Source: Ardenticatenaceae bacterium
Lineage (GTDB): Bacteria; Chloroflexota; Anaerolineae; Promineifilales; Promineifilaceae
Assembly: GCA_020634495.1 (NCBI GenBank)
Contig: JACKBR010000002.1
Location: forward strand, 234,766 to 298,765
Direction of reading: 5' to 3'
DNA length: 64,000 nt
Shown: piece after piece, positions 9,761 to 16,881 of the stretch
How the letters are laid out: each line of letters opens with the position of its first letter
Numbering within the stretch: position 1 is the stretch's first letter
Program-made: the position numbers and the translations under genes
Notes under the pieces: model-generated
Seen by the model: the letters and a program-made list of their open reading frames with translations, nothing else
Databases searched by the model: none
What the model was told of the DNA's origin: nothing

Positions 9761-12127
9761 TTACTTCAATTCGTTGTTGTCATGAATTAGCGGACAGGTG
9801 AAAAGCAGTCGGGAGCCGGTTGGCTGATTGGTCGCTAACTGCAAACGGCCGTTAACCATTTTGGCCCATTCGTACATACCCACAATGCCCAAATGCCCTT
9901 GTCGCATCAGTTCAGAAAAGGAACTCTCAGCAAAGGGATTGCCGGGGCCGTTGTCTGTAATGGTCAAAGTCAGGTCTTCTTTGGTACATTCCAGAGCAAC
10001 GGTTGCTGTGGCGGCGGGGGCATGTTTGACGATGTTATTTAATGCTTCGGTGAGGATGCGGCAAACGGCCGTTATCATCTGTTCATCAATTTGGCCTACG
10101 GGAGACTTGGGCAAAGAAAATTCCGTTTTTAGCCCATACTTGCCCCGAAATTGGACAATAATTTCCTGGACAGCTAGCTCCACACCTTGATCCTGCATAG
10201 GCGGATAGAGACCCACACAAATATCGCGCAACGTGTGGGCAGCCTGGCGCAGATGAATCGCTACCGTGGGCAATGGGCTTCCCGCGCACAGTTCTGGCTC
10301 CTCTCTGCGAACGAGCTGGTCCACCATTGTCGTGGCGTAGGTGATTTGTTGCAGCGGATCATCGTGAATCTGCTGGGAAAGCTGCTTGCGCTCCTGCTCC
10401 TGAAAAGAGAGACGTTCACGGGAAAGCTTGAGTGTTGATTCAAACAGAGTAATGTTTTCACTGCCTACGGCCAAAACGCCAGCGGCCTGCTGCAAAAATT
10501 GCAGTTGACGGGCATTAAAATGGCCCTGCTCGCCAGGACGAGATAGCAGCAAGACGCCGATCAGCTCATTCCGCACCTGCACCGGCAAGATAAGTTCTAC
10601 CCAGCCGACGGTTTCAAAGATCGAGTTCCTGGCATCTTGAGGGCGTGAGCGAAGCAACGGTCGTTGCAGCCTCTTCATGCTCGCGGGCAACGGCGCGGCA
10701 TAAGTGACCCCATTACCGACCGGCAGCAGTTGGCCAGTACCGTTGGTTAACGCCAGAAAAGAATGGGAAATATCAAACATCTCGGCAACGGCCGTTACCA
10801 TCTGTTCCAACGTCGCCAGTTCCGGTCGCATTGAAAGCGCCAGAGCCAGTTCAGCCAGCTTCTCCTGAGTCAAAACGATATTGCCGTAAACTGCCTGCTG
10901 CACAAAACGGCCGACAGGCTCGCTGGCATATAGAGCAACAAGCAACGTGGGAAAAAAGATAATGGTGGCGGGCAGAACGGCTTCCTCGCCAGGCAATTGG
11001 AGCCACGCCTGCACCAGATACAGCCCACCTACATAAAAGCCAAAAACCAGCAAAGCTAACAGCGTCAGGTGAATAATCCGGCTGAAGACAACATCCAGGC
11101 CTAAAAAGCCTTTGCGGTAAATGACAAAGAGGTAGCCGAGGGGGATAAACATCATGAGGCTAATGGCAATCGGAAACGGCAAGGGCGTAACATCCCACAA
11201 AGCACGGGGAATGACGGTCAGAAGCATGGTCGGCAGGGTTCCGATGCCAATAAATACCAACAGAAGCAGTAATTGCTGCCGCAGGTAATTTCCCTTGGGC
11301 AGTTGCCACCAACGCAACAGGATGATGATGACACATGCCAACAGGCCAATGGCTGAGAGCAGAAAGCCCAATGAATACAGGCTAACACCCATCATATCCT
11401 GAAAACTTATCTGCTGTGGGAAAAGAAACAACACTTCATAAGTCGCTGCCAGGCTAAGCAAAATCGCCCCAGCAAATAAGCCATACAGCAAATTGCGCCA
11501 TCTGGATGTTAGCGGTTCAGTTCTTGGAATCGCACCTAAATAGACCCAGGCGGCAGCCAGAAGGAAAATGCCACAATGTCCCCCTACCCAGGCACCCGGT
11601 GTCCCGTCTAATGAGGCTTGAATACCCATGAGAACAACAGCCGACAGCAAAAATATGTATCCAGCAGCCAATGCATCTGGATTGTCTTTGCGAGCTAAAA
11701 ACAAGATGATTGCCCCAACCAGCCAGCCAGCCAGCGATAAAACAGTGGTCGGCAAAAACGACTGTACAATATTGGCGTTAAGCGAGGCCCATACCGGAAT
11801 TGTGCGGGGGATAATTGTGTTTCCGCGCTGAATGGTAAACGCATATTCGGTTTGAAGAGGCAGCGGATAGATAGGACGCATTCTAACTGGCGATTGTCCA
11901 TTAATAGTCAGAACCTGGTCGCCTTGTTGGAGGTGATCATCATAGGGTGACGATTGAATGATCAACCTCGCATCTGGCCGCCACAGAAAGTAAGGGCCGC
12001 CATATGGTGTGTAAAACCAGAGAAAAGCGGCTCCATAGAGGATAAATAAAAGCGCTACCGCAATAGCTAGCAAGCGACCTCTAAAGGCTAGATTAGAGAA
12101 CCAATTGGGCATTGTTTCGTTGGGCAT
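9761..12127 (-). CDS. ComP-like membrane sensor histidine kinase (HisKA_3/HATPase)
   Basis: 788 residues from ATG 12127, five bases after GGTGG; an earlier in-frame start at 12229 would bury it deep in the preceding gene. Order of parts: TM1 near the N-terminus; an extracytoplasmic PDZ-like loop (QQGDQVLTINGQSPV); about seven to eight further TM helices up to residue about 375; a GAF-like segment (residues about 430-560); a HisKA_3 dimerisation helix with phospho-His at residue 588 (QQIHDDPLQQIT); and a HATPase domain (EALNNIVKHA N-box, TDNGPGNPF, GHLGIVGM). This is the NarL/ComP class of kinases. The start overlaps the prenyl transferase gene by 35 bases, so the two are coupled. With the peptide and prenyl transferase next door, it is the likely receptor of a modified peptide, acting on the regulator at 13475-14191. 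Confidence 0.88.
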   Translation of the reverse strand: MPNETMPNWFSNLAFRGRLLAIAVALLFILYGAAFLWFYTPYGGPYFLWRPDARLIIQSSPYDDHLQQGDQVLTINGQSPVRMRPIYPLPLQTEYAFTIQRGNTIIPRTIPVWASLNANIVQSFLPTTVLSLAGWLVGAIILFLARKDNPDALAAGYIFLLSAVVLMGIQASLDGTPGAWVGGHCGIFLLAAAWVYLGAIPRTEPLTSRWRNLLYGLFAGAILLSLAATYEVLFLFPQQISFQDMMGVSLYSLGFLLSAIGLLACVIIILLRWWQLPKGNYLRQQLLLLLVFIGIGTLPTMLLTVIPRALWDVTPLPFPIAISLMMFIPLGYLFVIYRKGFLGLDVVFSRIIHLTLLALLVFGFYVGGLYLVQAWLQLPGEEAVLPATIIFFPTLLVALYASEPVGRFVQQAVYGNIVLTQEKLAELALALSMRPELATLEQMVTAVAEMFDISHSFLALTNGTGQLLPVGNGVTYAAPLPASMKRLQRPLLRSRPQDARNSIFETVGWVELILPVQVRNELIGVLLLSRPGEQGHFNARQLQFLQQAAGVLAVGSENITLFESTLKLSRERLSFQEQERKQLSQQIHDDPLQQITYATTMVDQLVRREEPELCAGSPLPTVAIHLRQAAHTLRDICVGLYPPMQDQGVELAVQEIIVQFRGKYGLKTEFSLPKSPVGQIDEQMITAVCRILTEALNNIVKHAPAATATVALECTKEDLTLTITDNGPGNPFAESSFSELMRQGHLGIVGMYEWAKMVNGRLQLATNQPTGSRLLFTCPLIHDNNELK

Positions 12128-13037
12128 ATTCCACCAAATAGCTTTTATTTTCTGGAGATAACGCTTCGATTGCGGCCAAGGCACGCTGCTGATAGGCGGC
12201 GGCAGCCATAAGTGACCAGGGGATGGCATCGTAGGTGGTGATGAGAGAAACGGCCGTTTCCACTGCCCCCGCCTCTCCCCTGCTAGCGGACGTCAACGCT
12301 ACTTGCAACTCATGACGCTTGTTACTCTTTGCTTGTGACATCGCGTACAAGACAGGCAATGTCCAAATCCCTTGAGCCAGATCCACTGCCAAATCCTGGC
12401 AATCGTCATAAATCTGATCCATGATGCCAACATTGAGTCCATAATCATGCAGCCCCTGAACCGTCGTTTGGCATGGCTCTTTTGTAGCTATCATGCCGCC
12501 CGCCCACGCCCCTACAGCAAAAATGAAACCCGTTTTGGTCGCAATCGTGCCTAAATATTGCTCGATAGATAATTCAAGGTTTTCCGTTTCTAGCTGCTGG
12601 GATTTTGCCGCCAGCGCCAACGCCTGATTAAACGCCAGACTGACCTCTTCATATACGATTCTAGAGTCAGCCTGTGCTAGAGCGCTATTGGCCGCACCAA
12701 GCGCAAACAAAGCCATTGATGTGGTGGTTGTTGGTTTAAAATGACGCCATTCAAGTGCGAGCTGTTGCCCATCAGCGAGATCATCGAACAATCTGGCTGC
12801 CAAAATAAATAGCGTCCAGGCAGCCGTTACCGATATCGCCCGTACTGACTCACCACCAGCTGCTAAACAAGCAAGGGTCGGGAAAAGATCAACGTAGGCA
12901 GAGGGTGTATTCCGTCGTCGCCTGAGGTAAGCAGCAAATGTACCTGAGAATGTCTGCCAATCAAGTGGCGCTAAGAGTTCACAGCTAATGAATTGGGCAA
13001 CTGGTTCAAGCAGTTCGTAATTATTCGAGAGAAACAT
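12093..13037 (-). CDS. ComQ-like isoprenyl diphosphate synthase/peptide prenyltransferase
   Basis: 314 residues of all-helical prenyl synthase type. Both Asp-rich motifs are intact: DDLAD at residues 85-89 and DDCQD at 211-215, with the intervening KTG (Lys168) that binds diphosphate. The protein is otherwise divergent from GGPP/FPP synthases of central metabolism and lacks a typical N-terminal GKxxR motif. In Bacillus, ComQ is a divergent member of this superfamily that attaches a prenyl chain to a Trp of the ComX pre-pheromone. Here the gene sits between a 71-residue peptide gene with a penultimate Trp (stop 111 bases upstream) and a ComP-like kinase (35-base overlap), the strongest argument for the same role. 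An ordinary polyprenyl synthase is the alternative. Confidence 0.8.
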   Translation of the reverse strand: MFLSNNYELLEPVAQFISCELLAPLDWQTFSGTFAAYLRRRRNTPSAYVDLFPTLACLAAGGESVRAISVTAAWTLFILAARLFDDLADGQQLALEWRHFKPTTTTSMALFALGAANSALAQADSRIVYEEVSLAFNQALALAAKSQQLETENLELSIEQYLGTIATKTGFIFAVGAWAGGMIATKEPCQTTVQGLHDYGLNVGIMDQIYDDCQDLAVDLAQGIWTLPVLYAMSQAKSNKRHELQVALTSASRGEAGAVETAVSLITTYDAIPWSLMAAAAYQQRALAAIEALSPENKSYLVEYAQRNNAQLVL

Positions 13038-13148
13038 GGCATCTGATTACTTTGAATGGTTGGTGGATGCTAAATCAGTAGCTAGGGCAAAAGCTCTTCA
13101 CCCCAGCTATTGATATTTAGGAGATCAATCGGTGAAACTTATTGGTGC

Positions 13149-13364
13149 TTAACTCCAGCCACAGTTGCCGTCATCATCCACGAAGACGACCTTTAGCTTG
13201 TCAAGCTCTACTATTGGCTGGAAAGATGCCATTTGCTCTCGCAAATGGCTGGCAATCTGCTTTTCAAAAGAAAATCCAAGACTTTCTAACAAGCTCGTGG
13301 AATCCGATATGACTCTATTCACATCTTGCTGAGAAAGCCTGAGTGCAAGGGATGAGGTGCTCAT
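13149..13364 (-). CDS. ComX-like pre-pheromone peptide (candidate)
   Basis: 71 residues. I start it at ATG 13364 because AGGAGA lies seven bases upstream; an in-frame ATG at 13421 has no such site. The body is a helical, moderately amphipathic leader (LSQQDVNRVISDSTSLLE), and the tail is VVFVDDDGNCGWS with Cys68 and Trp70. ComX precursors are of similar size (about 55-75 residues) with a conserved Trp close to the C-terminus that is prenylated by ComQ and released as a short C-terminal peptide. The last four residues also read as a CaaX-like CGWS, so Cys could be an alternative prenyl acceptor. The gene is flanked by the response regulator and the prenyl transferase, with about 110 bases on either side that could hold its own promoter. 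Similarity to ComX is in layout, not in sequence that I can align. Confidence 0.65.
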   Translation of the reverse strand: MSTSSLALRLSQQDVNRVISDSTSLLESLGFSFEKQIASHLREQMASFQPIVELDKLKVVFVDDDGNCGWS

Positions 13365-13474
13365 AATATTTTCTCCTATAAGATAAAATTTTGGATCATT
13401 TATAGCCATCTCGGAACTCATTGTCAGGCACCTTTAGTTTGGTTCTTGACCGTACTAGAGTTCTGTTTAATGGC

Positions 13475-14191
13475 TCAAAATGCTTCAATACCAGAGCCGA
13501 AGCGAATCCGGCCCAGCTCATCAATCGAGAATGAAATCAAACGTCGCTGCATACAGGTGATAATGCAAGCAGTGATATTGGTGACATCCAAAGCCTTAAA
13601 AGCATTGTTTAAATGCCCTTTGAAGGTGCTCTCTGAAATGGATAGCTCAGCAGCCAATTGACGATAGGTTGCATCAGGTGACTGGGCAATGGCCAGGATT
13701 ATTTCCTTTTGCCTCTCAGTGAGGATTGGCTCGGTAGCCAATGGTTGAATCGGCTGAAATAACATTTGGCTAATCTCTTTGGAAAAATATACCCCGCCGC
13801 GATGCACAGCCTCAATAGCCCCAGGTAAATTCATGGAAAGATCATCACTTTTAAGCAAGTAGCCACGCACCCCCAAACGAATAGCCTGTTGGCTCATAGA
13901 ATGCGTAGCGTGCTGTGTAAGGAAAATAACGGCCGTTTCTGGAAAATCCTGGCTCAACTGGGCCACCGTTTGTAAGACCGGAAATTTCCCTCCAGACGGC
14001 ATATTTTCAATTTGAGGCATATCCAAATCCAAGATAAGCACATCTGGCTGATGCTTTTCAACAAGCGGTAAAACGTGCTCACCAGCTAAGCCTTCAGCAA
14101 CCAGCCGAATGTTTTCTTGATCTTCGAAGAGTGATCGAATGGCGGCGTGAATCAGGGGATGATCATCGATGGAAACAACTGTGATTGGCAT
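13475..14191 (-). CDS. ComA-like NarL/LuxR response regulator
   Basis: 238 residues. The receiver domain has the acidic pair Asp9-Asp10, the phospho-acceptor Asp55 (VLILDLDMPQ), a Thr switch region (IFLTQHAT) and Lys in YLLKSDD. The C-terminal LuxR-type helix-turn-helix (LTERQKEIILAIAQ, then LSISESTFKGHLNNAF) binds DNA. It is the natural partner of the ComP-like HisKA_3 kinase encoded three genes downstream. It lies 36 bases after the GNAT gene and 110 bases before the peptide gene, in the same direction. In Bacillus the order is Q-X-P-A; here it is A-X-Q-P. The distance between receiver and HTH is somewhat longer than usual. Confidence 0.92.
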   Translation of the reverse strand: MPITVVSIDDHPLIHAAIRSLFEDQENIRLVAEGLAGEHVLPLVEKHQPDVLILDLDMPQIENMPSGGKFPVLQTVAQLSQDFPETAVIFLTQHATHSMSQQAIRLGVRGYLLKSDDLSMNLPGAIEAVHRGGVYFSKEISQMLFQPIQPLATEPILTERQKEIILAIAQSPDATYRQLAAELSISESTFKGHLNNAFKALDVTNITACIITCMQRRLISFSIDELGRIRFGSGIEAF

Positions 14192-14227
14192 TATGTTTTG
14201 GTCCTTTGTTGTTTGGGATGAGGGGGT

Positions 14228-15289
14228 TTAGAGGGGGTAAAGTAAATTTGCCTTTTTAGGTGCAAGTTCACCTTGAGCCAGGATGGTAAAGCTGGCTTTG
14301 GGTAACCATTTAGGGGTTTGTAAAATTTGCGGAATACTGCTTTGAGGATCATAAAAACAGGTTAAATGACTGCCCCAGCTTCGCGATTGCCAGCGTACTG
14401 TTTGCCATAGCAGCCGCGCTGCATGTTGGCTGTCGGGACGGTGCCAAATCTTAGAAATGGACATTTGCCGAAGAGTATTGTCCGGCGGCACCATTTTAAC
14501 CAGCTTGTTTAACGCATAAATCGCTTTGGGCAAGCGCTCAACCTGCATGACCATAAGCCGATGCTGCTGTGAAAGGGTAAGCCCGGCAACAATTTCCTGC
14601 CGCACGTTGAGCGCCACAAAACATTTGTTGATTGGCCCATTAGCCACGGATTGGCGAAGCCAATCAGCCAGCGAATCGGCTGATTGCGGTTCATACAAGG
14701 CAAAATCGGCGTAAAACTCATTGAGTCTATCAGCAACCAGACCCAACTCATCTGGCTTGGCTTCGCGAACTTGAAAGTCCTGATTACTCGTTGGTGCCTT
14801 ATTGCTTGTCTTCACCAAAATGCTTTGCAACTGGCCAATTGGGGCATCAGCCCATTTTTTGGCAATCGTGAAAGACGCCGTGTTCTGACTTTGGACGCTG
14901 GTGAGGATGAGACCCTGCTTCCCTACCCGTTCGCGAGCCAATGCCACCCGGCGCAGCGCCAGCTCTTTCCCGACACCCTGCTCTCTGAAAGCGGCGTCTA
15001 CCATGAGGGAATTGAGCCAGGCATACGGCCGTTCTGTGCCATTTACCCAACAAGTACCAAAGCGAACCAGGCCGAAGCCGATAACTTCGTTCTGTATCTC
15101 AGCCACGAGGCCACAACTTGTGGGATGCTGGATTTGGATAGCTTGGTAGGGATCGACTTGATAACGAGGGCTTATCGCAATACGGCCATTATCAGGGTTC
15201 GCGCGAAATAATGCGGCTAATTTTGACCCATCCCCAGGCTCCATTGGCCGAAAAATTGGTTGAAGGTTGCTACGTTGAATTTTTTCCAT
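14228..15289 (-). CDS. GNAT-family N-acetyltransferase
   Basis: 353 residues, starting at ATG 15289 behind GGAAGAG. The first half is a GNAT domain: acetyl-CoA binding loop FREQGVGKELALRRV around residues 102-116, preceded by the beta strand AWLNSLMVD and followed by ILTSVQSQNTASFTIAKKWA. The second half looks like a second, degenerate GNAT-like repeat (VREAKPDELGLVADRLNEFYADF). The substrate is unknown. It is the first gene of the leftward set that continues into the response regulator (36-base gap), so co-transcription with the signalling genes is likely; peptide or signal acetylation would be speculation. Confidence 0.8.
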   Translation of the reverse strand: MEKIQRSNLQPIFRPMEPGDGSKLAALFRANPDNGRIAISPRYQVDPYQAIQIQHPTSCGLVAEIQNEVIGFGLVRFGTCWVNGTERPYAWLNSLMVDAAFREQGVGKELALRRVALARERVGKQGLILTSVQSQNTASFTIAKKWADAPIGQLQSILVKTSNKAPTSNQDFQVREAKPDELGLVADRLNEFYADFALYEPQSADSLADWLRQSVANGPINKCFVALNVRQEIVAGLTLSQQHRLMVMQVERLPKAIYALNKLVKMVPPDNTLRQMSISKIWHRPDSQHAARLLWQTVRWQSRSWGSHLTCFYDPQSSIPQILQTPKWLPKASFTILAQGELAPKKANLLYPL

Positions 15290-15522
15290 GTCTCTTCCAA
15301 TTGCGGAGGAGTATAGTAACGCACCGCCAGATGCGCAACCAAAGTACTATTGACCTGTGCGCACTTACGTTGCTCACAGGCAAAATATTCACGCCCCCTT
15401 CACAGTAAAAATTTCTCCTCCTGTGCTATAGTCCCGACCCGCTGGGTGTGGAACATACATTCTAATTAGAACGCGTTGGGTAACTGTGGGCGCACGGTTG
15501 CCCGCATGACAGGCAGGTTTGT

Positions 15523-15978
15523 ATGTCCCCTCAACTCATCGACAACATCCTCAAGCAAAACGGCTACATTCGGCCAGAAACCCTGGCCGAGATTGACGCC
15601 AACCTCATCCCCCTTATCCAAGACATCGCCAACGAAGAAGGCTTGTCCATCTCAGAAACCGTCAACCGCCTGCTCTCTTTTGCCATTGGCGAACACCACG
15701 CCACCAACGACAACCTGCTGCGCTGGGACAGCCTGACACCCCGCCAGCAAGATACGGCCGCTTACGCCTGCCTGGGCTTCAGCAACATGGAAATCGCCCA
15801 AAAGATGTCCATCTCCGTCAACACCGTCAAAAGCCACCTGCGCCAGGTGCTGCAAACCTTTGCCGCAGGCACCAAGGGGGAGTTGCAACTGCTCCTGGTT
15901 TCCTGGGATTTCTCCGACTGGAAAAAGCGAGACCCACATTTGGATTCTTCGCCCCACACCTATCCAGATATGCGGTAA
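15523..15978 (+). CDS. LuxR-type HTH transcriptional regulator (no receiver domain)
   Basis: 151 residues, ATG 15523 behind GGCAGG. The C-terminal half is a LuxR/GerE helix-turn-helix (LTPRQQDTAAYACLGFSN, then MSISVNTVKSHLRQVLQTF). The N-terminal 65 residues are helical with no recognisable receiver or ligand domain. It is divergent from the GNAT/response-regulator gene set, separated by about 230 bases that must hold both promoters; I cannot place those promoters with confidence. It may be a target or a partner of the neighbouring quorum-type regulator, or it may control the polymerase cassette that starts 87 bases downstream. Confidence 0.82.
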   Translation: MSPQLIDNILKQNGYIRPETLAEIDANLIPLIQDIANEEGLSISETVNRLLSFAIGEHHATNDNLLRWDSLTPRQQDTAAYACLGFSNMEIAQKMSISVNTVKSHLRQVLQTFAAGTKGELQLLLVSWDFSDWKKRDPHLDSSPHTYPDMR

Positions 15979-16064
15979 TCATCCTTGGGGTGACACCCCT
16001 CATTCACCCCACAATCACCCTAAATGGGATTGGCTTCCCATCTGGCTCCTGCTATCGTGGCCGC

Positions 16065-16643
16065 ATGTCCTTGTTACCCGACCTCAGACCCGGCCAAATT
16101 GGCCTTGTCATCGGCCCCCGCGCTGAACGAACGATGATGCTGGAACTATCTGCCCAGCTCGCCCTGCGCGGGCCGGTGCGCGTGCTGGATGTCGGCAACA
16201 GCTACAACGCCCTGTACGTGGCCCGCTACCTTCGCCGCCATACGGTGCAGCTTAATGAGGCGCTCAACCGCATCAGCGTGGCCCGCGCCTTTACCTGTTA
16301 CCAGGTGGTGACGTTGTTGGCAGAAACAGCCTGCACTGAGCCTGCCGAAGTGGCCGTTTCCCCCCACCCCACGCTCATCTTAGATTTACTGGCCACCTTC
16401 TATGACGAAAGTGTAGACGTTCGGGAAGCCCATCGCTTGTTGCGCGACGTGGTGAGCCAGCTACACCGTTTGCGTCGCCTGGCACCAGTCATCATTTCCC
16501 TGCGCCCCGCACCGCCCCACCAGCCCGACCGGGCAGGCTGGCATTTGCCGCTGGAAAAGATTGCCGACCATCTTCTCATTCGAGAACCGGTAGAAACGGC
16601 CGTTTGCCAACCATCTCTGTTTCAGGGGTCACAGCATGGGTAG
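16065..16643 (+). CDS. RecA-superfamily-like protein lacking the Walker A lysine
   Basis: 192 residues from ATG 16065; an in-frame GTG at 15990 would add 25 residues without family features. The core LGLVIGPRAERTMMLELSAQLA occupies the place of a P-loop, but with GPRAERT instead of GxxxxGKT, so ATP binding is doubtful. Later segments (ISVARAFTCYQVVTLL; TLILDLLATFYDESV; LHRLRRLAPVIISLRP) follow the Rad51/RadA beta-alpha order, with a Walker-B-like LILDLL. It overlaps the next gene by eight bases and is the first member of a three-gene cassette ending in a B-family polymerase. The layout recalls ImuA next to a translesion polymerase, but this is analogy only. Confidence 0.6.
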   Translation: MSLLPDLRPGQIGLVIGPRAERTMMLELSAQLALRGPVRVLDVGNSYNALYVARYLRRHTVQLNEALNRISVARAFTCYQVVTLLAETACTEPAEVAVSPHPTLILDLLATFYDESVDVREAHRLLRDVVSQLHRLRRLAPVIISLRPAPPHQPDRAGWHLPLEKIADHLLIREPVETAVCQPSLFQGSQHG

Positions 16644-16881
16644 AACGCTAGCAACCACCAATCAGATTATTCAGCAAGAGCAAACCGCCTTTGCCAACTT
16701 TCGCCGCACCTTGCGGAGAGCCGACCAGCGCCACTTCGACGCCCTCTTTGCCGCTGCCCGGCTACACACGGCGGCTATCTCCCAGGCCAACCACGCCTTG
16801 CCCTTTGAGGCGGTGCTGCTGGCCATGCTGCTGGAACAGCAAAAACAGATAGATTATCTGCGAAAGCGGCTCAATGAATGA
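16636..16881 (+). CDS. Small helical protein in polymerase cassette
   Basis: 81 residues, nearly all alpha-helical and rich in Ala, Gln, Arg and Leu, ending in a Leu/Lys coiled-coil-like tail (MLLEQQKQIDYLRKRL). No family is recognised. It overlaps the RecA-like gene upstream and the polymerase gene downstream by eight bases each, so all three are translationally coupled and must be read as one unit. A small subunit or adaptor of the polymerase is the most economical guess. Confidence 0.7.
   Translation: MGRTLATTNQIIQQEQTAFANFRRTLRRADQRHFDALFAAARLHTAAISQANHALPFEAVLLAMLLEQQKQIDYLRKRLNE

Noticed and set aside
12093..12229. Longer N-terminus of the histidine kinase (start at 12229)
   Set aside because: It would overlap the prenyl transferase by 137 bases and adds Pro/Trp-rich antisense-like sequence; the start at 12127 has GGTGG in front.
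13149..13421. Peptide gene considered as an RiPP bacteriocin or nitrile-hydratase-leader precursor
   Set aside because: No cyclodehydratase, radical-SAM or lanthionine enzyme is nearby; the adjacent prenyl transferase and kinase fit a ComX-type signal better, though a prenylated RiPP toxin is not excluded.
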